Shown one piece after another: positions 1-12,300 of a DNA stretch of 64,000 bases. The notes beneath the pieces were generated by a model. The model was given only the letters and a program-made list of their open reading frames with translations. It did no database searches and was not told the DNA's origin. Each line of letters begins with the position of its first letter. The stretch's first letter is position 1. The position numbers were made by a program, and so were the translations under genes. The stretch covers positions 1-64,000 of the forward strand of contig WFMF01000170.1 of NCBI GenBank assembly GCA_011033025.1. The letters run 5' to 3'. Origin of the DNA: Beroe forskalii. Its lineage: Eukaryota > Ctenophora > Nuda > Beroida > Beroidae.

Positions 1-263
1 TAATACACTATCATAGCATGACAAATGGTCATGATGCTATGAAAATTATTGCTCTGGGCTATGCCTTGTGCAATTATTACTATCAATGCATTCCCAGCCA
101 TGATTTAAGTGTATTTAAACAGTGGGGAGGCAAGTTTTGTGGTTCTAAAACTTGAGATTTAGCATAGGTGTGTTCAAATTGTTGTTATATTATACTGTTA
201 ATAGTGTTAATATTCAATTCAATTCATTTACATACTATCAGCAAGCATATACATGAAAGAAAA

Positions 264-352
264 ATGACAGAACACACTATACGAATCATCAAACGAGATG
301 GAACTGATGGGTCTAAATATCCATGTAGTCAGAAGCAGCTTACTTTTGGAAT
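264..352 (+). CDS. MKI67: Ki-67 homologue exon 1: start of FHA domain
   Basis: Encodes residues 1-29 plus two bases. IRIIKRDGTDG followed by LTFG matches the first strands of the Ki-67 FHA domain. The donor GTAAGT is at 353. The exon ends with AT, and the first G of exon 2 completes ATG, so Met stands where FHA domains normally have the phosphate-binding Arg after Gly. Confidence 0.75.
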
Positions 353-3300
353 GTAAGTATTTCAGTATGGTGATCATTTGTAGATATCTTATATGAATAT
401 ATCTTATATTAAATATGTATCTGACATCTGTGCTCAGATCAATCAATCTAAATATTAAGGCTTGATTTATATGACACAATTTGGCTTCAATTAGCTTGAT
501 GACTTTAGTTTGATATACTTTTGATATGATCAAACCATATGCACACATCAGGCACTCATATTCTCTGCATTATTCATTTACTCCAAAGTCTTACTTTACT
601 TCATATTTGGTTAGTCTTTGTCAATGCACACTTTCTAAAAACTGATGGTATTGTTTCCTGGGATCACTCTTATATAGGAACTCATATTGAAAGGGAATGG
701 GATTGTAACATCAGTGCACTCTGACACCGGTGCACTCTGACATCAGTGCAATCTGACAATAGTGCACTCTGACACCAGTGCACTCTGACACCACTTCACT
801 CTGACACCACTTCACTCTGACACCACTTCACTCTGACACCAGTACTCTCCAGTGCCAAATAGAAGGGGGGGTCGAAATAAACGTCTTTGGGTAGTGAATT
901 AGCAAAATCACTGCAAACGGGTGTGACTCAAATAAACAGGTGGTGGTGGGATGGTGAGTCTCAAATCACAATATTATCAAATCAGAAAAGGGACAGAGTG
1001 CCATGAAAGAAGTTGTGAGAAAAGGATTTGCTTTATGATTACCATTGACACTCTATTTTCATAAAGGTATCTTATTTTTTGGTGAATTCTGTGTTTAAAT
1101 CAGCTTTCAGAAAAATTCAGCCTAAAAAATCCAAAACTAATTAAACGGGGAGGTTGCCTAATAAGCATCTTTAGCTGGGAAAAAAGTCAAAAATTTGCTA
1201 ACGTACACTCCGAAACAAGTGCACTCTGACACCAGTACACTCTGACACCAGTTCACTCTGACACCTGTACACTCTGACATCAGTGCACTCTGACACCAAG
1301 ATACTCTGACACCAGTACACTTTGACCCCTGTGCACTCTGACATCGTGCACTCTGACACCAGTGCATTCCGACACCAGTATACTCTGACACAATTGCACT
1401 CTGACACCAGTGCACTCTGACACCAGTCCACTCTGACACCAGTGCACTCTGACATCAGTGCACTCTGACACCAAGATACTCTGACACCAGTACACACTAC
1501 ACTTTGACCCCTGTGCACTCTGACATCGTGCACTCTGACATCATTGCACTCTGACACCAGTATACTCTGGCACCAGTCCACTCTGACACCAGTACACTCT
1601 GACATCAGTGCACTCTGACACCAGTGCATTCCACTCCAGTGCACTCTGACACCAGTGCACTCTGGCACCAGTGCATTCCGACACCAGTGCAGTCCAACAT
1701 CAGTGCACTCTGGCACCAGTCCACTCTGACACCAGTACACTCTGACATCAGTGCACTCTGACACCAAGATAATCTGACACCAGTACACTTTGACCCCTGT
1801 GCACTCTGACATCGTGCACTCTGACATCAGTGCATTCCGACACCAGTATACTCTGACACAATTGCACTCTGACACCAGTGCACTCTGACACCAGTCCACT
1901 CTGACACCATTGCACTCTGACACCAGTGAAATCTTACACCAGTATATTCTGACACCAGTGCACTCTGACATCAGTGCATTCAAACACAAGTGCATTCAAA
2001 TATCAGTGCACTCTGACACCAGTGCACTCTGACACTAGTGCACTCTGACACCAGTACACTCTGACATCAGTGCACTCTGACACCAAGATACTCTGACACC
2101 AGTACACTTTGGCCCCTGTGCACTCTGACATCATTGCATTCCGACACCAGTATACTCTGACACAATTGCACTCTGACACCAGTGCACTCTGACACCAGTC
2201 CACTCTGACACCTGCACACTCTGACACCAGTGCACTCTGACATCAGTGTACTCTGACACCATTGCACTCTGACTCCAGTGAACTTTTACACCAGTATATT
2301 CTGACACCAGTGCACTCTGACACCAGTACACTTCGAACCCTGTGCACTCTGACATCGTGCACTCTGACATCAGTGCATTCCGACACCAGTATACTCTGAC
2401 ACAATTGCACTCTGACACCAGTGCACTCTGACACCAGTCCACTCTGACACCATTGCACTCTGACACCAGTGAAATCTTACACCAGTATATTCTGACACCA
2501 GTGCACTCTGACATCAGTGCATTCAAACACAAGTGCATTCAAATATCAGTGCACTCTGACACCAGTGCACTCTGACACTAGTGCACTCTGACACCAGTAC
2601 ACTCTGACATCAGTGCACTCTGACACCAAGATACTCTGACACCAGTACACTTTGGCCCCTGTGCACTCTGACATCATTGCATTCCGACACCAGTATACTC
2701 TGACACAATTGCACTCTGACACCAATGAACTTTTACACCAGTATATTCTGACACCAGTGCACTCTGACACCAGTACACTTCGAACCCTGTGCACTCTGAC
2801 ATCGTGCACTCTGACATCGTGCACTCTGACATCAGTGCATTCCGACACCAGTATACTCTGACACAATTGCACTCTGACACCAGTGCACTCTGACATCAGT
2901 GCATTCAAACACAAGTGCATTCAAATATCAGTGCACTCTTACACCAGTACACTCTGACACCAGTACACTCTGACACCAGTGCACCCTGAAACCAGTGCAT
3001 TCCACTCCAGTGCACTCTGACACCAGTGCACTCTGACACCAGTACACTCTGACACCAGTGCACCCTGAAACCAGTGCATTCCGACACCAGTGCACTCTGA
3101 CACCAGTGCACTCTGGCACCAGTGCATTCCGACACCAGTGCAGTCCAACATCAGTGCACTCTGACATCAGTGCACTCTGACACCAGTACACTCTGACACC
3201 AGTGCAGCCTGAAACCAGTGCATTCCACTCCAGTGCACTCTGACACCAGTGCACTCTGGCACCAGTGCATTCCGACACCAGTGCAGTCCAACATCAGTGC

Positions 3301-6300
3301 ACTCTGACATCAGTGCAGTCCAACATCAGTGCACTCTGGCACCAGTCCACTCTGACACCAGTACACTCTGACATCAGTGCACTCTGACACCAAGATAATC
3401 TGACACCAGTACACTTTGACCCCTGTGCACTCTGACACCAGTGCACCCTGAAACCAGTGCATTCCACTCCAGTGCACTCTGACACCAGTGCACTCTGGCA
3501 CCAGTGCAGTCCAACATCAGTGCACTCTGACATCAGTGCACTCTGACACCAGTACACTCTGACACCAGTGCACCCTGAAACCAGTGCATTCCACTCCAGT
3601 GCACTCTGACACCAGTGCACTCTGGCACATCGTGCACTCTGACATCAGTGCACTCTGACATCAGTGCACTCTAACACCAGTGCACTCTGACATCAGTGCA
3701 CTCTGACACCAGTACACTCTGACACCAGTGCACCCTGAAACCAGTGCATTCCATTCCAGTGCACTCTGACACCAGTGCACTCTGGCACCAGTGCATTCCG
3801 ACACCAGTGCAGTCCAACATCAGTGCACTCTGACATCAGTGCACTCTGACACCAGTACACTCTGACACCAGTGCACCCTGAAATCAGTGCATTGGCTCCA
3901 GTGCACTCTGACACCAGTGCACTCTGACACCAGTGCATTCCGACACCAGTGCATTCCAACATCAGTGCACTCTGACATCAGTGCACTCTGACACCAGTAC
4001 ACTCTGACACCAGTACACTCTGACACCAGTACACTCTGACACCAGTATACTCTGACACCAGTACACTCTGACGCCAGTGCATTCCAACATCAGTACACTC
4101 TGACACCAGTGCACTGTGACCCAAGTACACTCTGACACCAGTGCATTCCGACACCAGTGCATTCCAACATCAGTGCACTCGAACACCAGTGCATCTTGTG
4201 TGTGCTCGCCCTATCATACAGTACTTACCAAACAAAGCAGCAAATCAACATGTCTTACCCCAGGGAGAAGACGTGTGACATTAGAGTTAAGATTCCGTCT
4301 GTGGAGAAAGTGCACACTCGCCTTGAGTTTGGTGTAAATGAGGTGAGATTACGTGCTATATGATTGTATATGGTAATTACTTAATTATTTAATTTGACTG
4401 TCATTTTTGTAAACTTGTAATAATTATCGAGAACCATGACTTTACTCTAGCTATGAACTATATTCCGAATTATAAGATGCAGTAATAAAATGGGGAAATT
4501 AAAAGGGGTGCAAGACAGAGTGTTCCATTACCAAGCACATTGCCAAAAAGTCCACCAGGACTTGAGGGCGCGATTGCTCGATGTACCAAAAAATATTCCG
4601 AATTATCGTTAACTTGTTGCAGGTTACGCTGCATAACCTAAGCGTCGACAACCCTACGAAAGTTAACGGTGTTCCAGTAAAGAACGAGAGTCCCATTGTA
4701 AACGGAGATGTGTTTACCATTATCGACAGGAGTTTCCGATATGAATGTGGACCTACAAGAGTCTTCAATGAAGCGGTATGTTTTACACTTCTGTACTTAT
4801 TTTAAGTTAAATCACGGGTATGATTAGTTGATGTCGTACAAATTGGACCATGAAGTGAGCAACCACCAACCGACAACGCTTTGCTCGAGCTTACATACAT
4901 TGTCACAGCCCCTGTCAGTACTTTGTGTGAAGAGGTGGTTCCTGGCACATATCATCGACCCACAGGCCCATTTGACATTGACAATCAGCGCAAAGCTCCC
5001 GAACTTCCCTCCTTCACGGGAGGGTACCCTCCTCTTTGAACCTTGCCCTCCTTTTGGCTTTCAGAAAGATATATACCTAATATAAGCACTAGAAATTTTC
5101 GACCAACAGCAAAAAATTTGACAATTATCAAAATTGTACCTACCTGCATGCCGATTGCCGCAGTAGGTATTCTCCGCCCGAATTTCGGATAAATTTTCAA
5201 AATATAGCTACCTATCTCAGAATTATGAAAACAAACTGATGAATTTTGAGAATAGACCTATCAAGCACTACAATCTAGGACGCATTTTGAAAATATACCT
5301 TTCAAGCACAATTTTGCATGAATTTAGAAAATATACCTATCAAGCACTCTCTCGGATCAACCATTTTTGCTCCAGATTTTATACCCCTTCTTTGTCGAAT
5401 GGTGCCATTTTTGTTCCTAATTATTAAAACCTTTCTCAAATGGTACCTTTTTGAAATGTTGAAAATTCTCTTACATGGTCCATTTCTGTGGCTGTGCGCC
5501 AATTACTTCATTATTTGGTTATATCACTACACTGTGAAGTGGGCCACTACACTGTGTAAATGGGCGGCAAGTTTGAAAATAGCTTTTCTTCTACGCAGCG
5601 CGCGGCGACAATTTGCCATTTTAAGAGTATTTTTTCGTCACTCGGAAAGCAAAGTTGGCGCCATGCCATACATACCTCAACAATTTACGTACCTTTAGGT
5701 GAGTTTGTGACTGGGCGTGCTCATGCGCGTCTCCTTCCAGCTCAGCAATGTTGTTTGTCTGTGGGATGAGTGCCTTGATCACAAGCCGAGGATGGTGCTT
5801 AAACTGCATTTCAAGATCATTGGGGCATGACCGTTGATGATTTTAGACTTTTTAGGTTATTTTCGGTCATCGTCTGTATGGGAAGTGTGAGAAATGTGAT
5901 TTAGGAGCTGGATTTCAATGAATCAAGTTATCTTTCCACTTGGTGACTTGGATAACAAAACATGCTTATTTCACATTGCATGGTATGATGGAGCGCGCCT
6001 TTCGAAACCTGCACGTGCATGTCATATCTCTGCGCGCATGTTGCCAGACAGACAAAAACAGAAAACCTGCAATGTATCTGGATATCACAAAAATGTTAAC
6101 AGAATAAGAGCTCCATAACTTTCGTTGCGTTTGGAGGCTTTAATTTTGGTGCAAAAATGTATCACCCATGCCTATGACATTCCAAAATTTCATCAAGAAA
6201 CAAACGCCTATCACAACTAAATTTATGGAGCCCCAGCTTTTTTAAACAAAATAAGCCACTCGGTAGGCGGTATAAGAGCAACTATGTAATTAAATAAGGC

Positions 6301-9300
6301 ATTAAGGAAAACATGTCCATGATTATTTTGGTGGTTTGTTATTTACTGATACTATTTTATGCCTTGTTAACTGTTAACCCTCCTTTCAGCAGGAGAAGGA
6401 GAACCTGTCCACGCCACCGCTTCCCAAGCGCAAGAGTAAGATAATGTTCGGACCCGAACTCACCCCCGAGGAATTCGACAAGAAGTTGCCGCCTGTAGCT
6501 CCAGTCTCCAAAGGGAGAACTCCGCCTCGACGCGGGTCCACTGGTTACTCCATTCTGAAAGGCGCTGAGAAGTCAAAGACAGCTGGTGTGCTGGCTGAAG
6601 TTGAGAAGTCCCCGGAAAAACTTACTACTGAGAATGGCAATCCAGGAACCCCCGTTAAATCTAGAAATGCCGATAACGTTACCCCGGCAGTAAATCTCAA
6701 TGATGAAAGGATTGAAGCTGTGGAACATGCATCAGATAATGGAGAGAAAATTGTGCAATCAGATGATATTCAGAAAAATACTGATTCTTTAAATAACGAA
6801 AATTCAGAACCTGCAGCAGCTCTTAATAAGTCCCTCTCAGAAAAAATGGTGGCCAGCAATGCTAATAATGAGAATGAGAACGAAACACAAAGTAACGTAG
6901 AAAGCGTTTGTGACAAGGGCAGAGTGTCAATGGAAAGTAGCATCATGTCCAGTGAAGATAATATTGTAATTTACAGCACAGCCTCAGAAGACGAGTCCAC
7001 TTTTGATAAAAGTGACTGTTCTAGTCCTAAGAAGTGTCAGCCAAACAATACCATCAACGATTTCCTTGCAACTGACTCCCCATCAGTTAGTGAATTGAAT
7101 GAGTCTCAGAAGTCAGAGATTATAAACTTGGAAGTAACTAAAGCTAACGTGAGCTGTGTTGATGAGCCAAGCCTTGATCTCTCGGAACACAATCTCTCTG
7201 CTAAATCAGAGATAATAGATCTCAACAAATCTGCGATGCTCGAGTTACCTCTGGAAGATGAAGACACTGACAAGCCTCGCGTCTCCACGGGCAGTAGCAA
7301 TGCTTCAACAGGGTCAGATGACAACATTGAGATTTATAACACAACCTCGGAGGGTTCCCAGGAGGACTCAGATGTTACGAGACTTGACGAGTCCCTGGTA
7401 ACAGAACCTGGTCTCAACACCACAATCGATGATTTCTTGAAGGAAGGCAACAAATCCTCCTCAGCTGACCCCACCGAGGCACCAGCCGAGGCAACTGAAA
7501 ATAAAACCCCCGCCCCTGTTCGACGCTCCACGCGGAAGAGCGTGAGGTTCGGTCCGATGCTCTCCCCGGAGGAGTACGACAAGGACATGCCAGCTAACAC
7601 CCCCATCCGTCGGGGTGCCCTCCCCGGCCGCTACTCCGTGCCTAACCCCCAGCTCAGTGCGGGCCGGACCCCGCTCAGGAAGTCGGTGGCGGTGTGCGCC
7701 TCGGCTGCGGGCATGCTCCGCCTGGACGAGAGCATGGAGTCCCTGGATTCCCTGGATTCAGCCAACCAAGACAGTGCTACGCGATCCAGGACCCAGCGCA
7801 GGAAAACCATGACGCCCAAAGAAATCAAGGCGAACCTCTCCTGGGCGGAGATAGTGCCAGAGAAATCGGAGGGTGAAGAGAAGGAACGTGTGGATTCACC
7901 GATCGTGACGCAGACTCCAAAAGCTGTCCCTAAAACAAATGCTCTTCAAGCGTTGGTTAGTAATGACCGGAATTATGTTGTTTAAATAGGTAGCATATTG
8001 AGGGGGGTCAAGGTACTTATTTATGGTGCACATATCACCAAGCAAATCTTCCCATGGTGGGCTTGGTGGTGGCCACTTTTCATGCTATAATTGTCGAATT
8101 AGTTGCCGTACAATGAGAAGTGCGCCTCGTACCACTACTGCAATGACATTACTTTCAGGAAGAGGAGTCCCCAGCGGGGAGTGACGAAGTGACTGCCGAC
8201 CAGAAGACCACTACCTCCTCTGCAAAGGTGTTTGGCAAGATGCCAAGTTCTGCCAAGACGCCTGCCTCCGCTAAAGTAACGAACCCTGCCCTTTGCCGTC
8301 CATCTCCTCCTACTCCTATACCATTCCAGTGAGTAACTTCCTCTTGCGTAGCACTATTATTCAAAATTTTAAGGACCGTAGGTTACTAGGTACGAACGCT
8401 GTCAGTGAATGTGTCAAAAATGGAAGAAAGGTCAAACCGTGCTATGTTCTAGGGTTTATAATGCACTGCAGCTTCATTTGAACGTGTTCTAGACAAAATC
8501 AGCTGTTCCTGTAAAATTGTTCTATTAAAGTGTACCTAACAATACAATTGATTGGGGAGAGCTGAGGCTTTCGAAATTTTATATTTTCAGTACTGATCGT
8601 AAAATTCAATTTCAGTTCGAAAGGCCTGAAGAAGCCAGAAAGTCTCCACATTGCGCTGCAGAGAGCTGCGGGAAAGAAAGCAGTCATCGAAAAATCAAAG
8701 GTTACAATTTTTGAACAAAAAGTAACAGCCTGCTGCACCTATCAATTATCATGCACCCTTGGAACTTTTGATTCTCATCTAGCTCGAAATTTAATCTAGA
8801 ATGGTCACTTTTGTTCGTTTTTCTTCATTTCTTGATTATTGACTAGTTAATTTGATGTAGAGATGTTAAACTTCAAGGAAAAAATTCGTGTAACCTCCTT
8901 CGTATAAAGAATTAAAGATTTGTTGCATCAGAAAATCAGAAATCCAGGCCTTCCCTACTCTCCCTGAAATTGACCAATGATTGATTGCGATACATAATAT
9001 CCTAGAGCATATTTCTTAGTCGTGTGAGCCAAGCCACTCTATAATTATTGGACATTGTACACGATATACAGCATTATCATGCATTATACAGTCACGAGGA
9101 GTTGACAGAACTATAAAACTAATTATTCGGTGGTGCACTCAATAATCCATGTCAAGGTATTATGTTCCTCTCATTTGATTGATTCCCCATTTAATATTTT
9201 ACATTTCAGCTCCCGGTCCCAGCTACTCAAGAGAAACCCCCGGTACTAGGGAAGAGGAAGTCTGCTAGCGCGGCCCTTGCTTCAGCCCCCAAGAAAACAA

Positions 9301-12300
9301 CGAACCCTCGGAGATCTGCCCCCCTCAAGTCTACCTCCAGGGGAAGCAAAACTTCTCCTTTAGCGGAGGAAGCTGCTGCTTCCAACAAGACGCCTCAGAA
9401 AACTCTTCCCAGAGTCTCCTTGAAGACAGCAACCTCAAAGCAACCCGCTGTTTCGAGAAAATCAATGCCATCATCGAGTCCAAGGAAGAATACCAAATCT
9501 CCACGATCGACCCCTGCTCACAAACCGTCGAGTCCACCACTGTCAGTGGAAGAAATTAAGCAGAAGGTCTTGGATAAAAAGCAGGAGATCGCACAGAAAA
9601 GGAAGTCCATCCAAGAAAAGAGGAAAAGTGTTGGGCCTAAGACCTGGGCCAGCGTCGTCTCCAAACTCACGGATTCTCCTTGGAAACCACCAACTTCCAT
9701 CACAACAGTCAAAGTGCCTCCTAAAACACCTCTTCGAGCTAGAGCCATCAGAGCCATGAACAAGACCAAAGCTGCTGATAAGAAGTCAGAGAACACTCTC
9801 CCAAAAACCGGGTCAAAACGGAAGTCAACAGGTAATTCTTTAGCCCATAATTGCAGCAATGCTATATTTTGTACCATGTGATAGCGAGAACTGCATTTTT
9901 TATTATCATTGAGCATGGAATTTGATATTGCTACAATGAAGCCAGTACTCAATCCATCGTACAATATCGCTGCTTGTTTTCGCACCCTTATTGCTTTTTT
10001 TAAACAAAAAAGGCAGATTGTAGAATTGTTTTTCATTGAATTCAAACCACTGAAACTTTGTCAGGTCTGGTAAAAGCTGAGCCGAAGCCAGTGGTGAAGC
10101 GTAGGAGTGTACCAACCAAGACCCCGCGCAAGTCCATCCTGAAATCTCAGGTAAATTAAATTCAAAGTTAAAGTGCCATCCCATTTGTATTTACCTGTGC
10201 CAGAATTGCTTCAATTGTTAATCTATCGTCATCTTTCCGAAATCTTGTATACTTTATCGGACATTATTTGGTAGGGCATAATACTAACAGGGTCGGTGGA
10301 GGGCGGACGCCCTTGTGCCCATAATTATGCCCGCCCTGGTGAATTCTGACCAACTATTTTGGCCTGAAAATTTACTCTTTGACATATATGTGCGCAGAGG
10401 TACTTCTTATAGCTAGCTTTATAAATTTCAATGACTTGATTTACCGCAGTTATGTTGCAATAGGGCACAAAAAGTGAAAATTAACGAATTTCAAGATTAC
10501 CTCCCGAAAATTGTATCATTTTCAAAGTTCGTGAAAATCGCTGTGATTTAGTCCGATCGTCCAAATTATGTCCGATCAATATACATCCCATATTAGGTAA
10601 TTTTTGATCATCATAGCGATATGAACTATTCTCTTGGGTGATCAAAGTCTTGTGTATCGAATAGCAGGTTACTATACAAATCCCTTTTCAGGCTGCCCCT
10701 CACTCTCCCCTGGCTTCCGTAGTGTCTGATGAAACTCTGCAGACACTTCTCCAAGCCCCCAAAGGTTCGCCTCAAGCCCAGCTGATAACTGATGCCATTG
10801 TGAGAAAGTGCGAGGAAGTCATTCAGGACAGCTTCTCTGATCATCCCTCAGAGATTGCCGAGGTGCCGTTAAAGAAGCTAGAAGAGGTTCTGTGTGATGA
10901 AAACCAGCAGATTAAAGATTCTGTTGATGCAACCGAATTGGCGGGCATTTTCTCAGGTGCTTACGAGCCGGATGCTGTTGATCAACTTTGCAAAGTTATG
11001 GACCCCATTGTTATGTTGCAGTATGAAAAGAATAATGACTTTGATTTCGGGAGTGTTGGAAACATCCTGAAAGATACAGAATATGGTCCTGAAGTTGACC
11101 CAGTTGCACTCCGAAAACTATTCGCTACACCTAAAAAGGTGAAAAGTGAAGAGATTGTTGATGCAGTTGCTCTCATGAAACTTTTTGCCAACCCAGAGTT
11201 ACTTCAGAAAAAGCGAAGGTCTGCCGTTATTGATGGCGAAGCATTGAACAATCTCTTTGATGAAGCTGTGAAGTCTAATGACTTTGAAATCCTATACAAA
11301 AAGCCGGACGAAGACGGTCGAATTATTGACATTAAAGAAGCCACTTCGTTGCTAAGACGCTCATCTCTGGCAATTAGAAAGAGCATTCTCCCAGGGGACT
11401 TGTGCAGATTGTTTACTTTGGACGAATTTTGTACTGATGACGAACAGTCTATCGAAAGTGATCATCATTTTGAGGATGATGGCATCGAGGAGGATGAAAT
11501 GATTGAAAATGAAAATTATGCTACGGACGGATGTGAAGAAATGATAACAGAAGGAAAGCATAGTGAAACTGATGATTCGCTGGAAGAAGTTAATGAAGAA
11601 GGGAACATGCAAATTGCAACTGAATCTGGTGCTGTGGAACAAGAAGCTGAAGTGAGTGCTAAAGAGGATGATCCAAATGATGCGGAGAAGGATGTTACGG
11701 AGAATGGCAATGCTGCTGATGTGGTGTTTGAGAAACAAGTTGAAGCGTTATGTGCTGTTATCACCCCCATGGTTAGGAGACGGTGGTCCGAGAACAAGAG
11801 TTACGACTTCGGGGCCCTAAGTGGCGCACTGAAATATTCCCATGAAGATGAAGTCGTTGATGTGGATCCTAATGCCATGAGAAGAATGTTCAGTTCCCCG
11901 AAACGTTCAAATGAAGAAGTTATCGATCCTGTGTCCTTGATTAAGTTGTTCATCAATCCTGAAGTCATGAAAACGTCATCAAAATTTGACCTGGAACTTG
12001 ATCCGGTAGCTTTGCAGAGTTTGTTCAAGCTTTCCAATGAATCCGAAGCAGTCTCACAAACACCTACCCAGGAAGATGGTGTTCTGGGTAGTGACATTGC
12101 TCCTGCAACACCATCTAGTAGAGATGCCGATGCCGTAACTGAACCTGATGATGTCGTGAAAAAGCTGTACAAACCTCTCGACACGGATTCAGTTAAAAAC
12201 GTTTTGGAGAAATCTAGGCGATCCTCCAGACAGAGCACACTGCCAGGAGACATCTGTAAACTATTTGTTGCTGATGACATGCTAGCCGACCCCTGTGTGG

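Larger units (their letters stand above)
353..4263 (+). other. Intron 1 of the Ki-67 homologue
   Basis: Bounded by GTAAGT and CCCCAG. It contains a short first block of the 16-bp satellite (706-842), about 350 bp of unique AT-rich sequence (843-1197) and the main array. No other coding sequence is seen. Confidence 0.75.

Noticed and set aside
1158..4186. Many minus-strand ORFs of 60-265 codons with Cys/Gln/Ser/Val-rich 16-residue repeats
   Set aside because: They are products of a 16-bp satellite that lacks stops on that strand; all three frames give the same repeat.
706..4200. CRISPR-like array
   Set aside because: Units are contiguous with no unique spacers, and the DNA is eukaryotic.
4116..4363. 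ORFs that start in the satellite and run into the second Ki-67 exon
   Set aside because: Only the part from 4264 to 4342 matches Ki-67; the upstream part is satellite, cut off by the acceptor.
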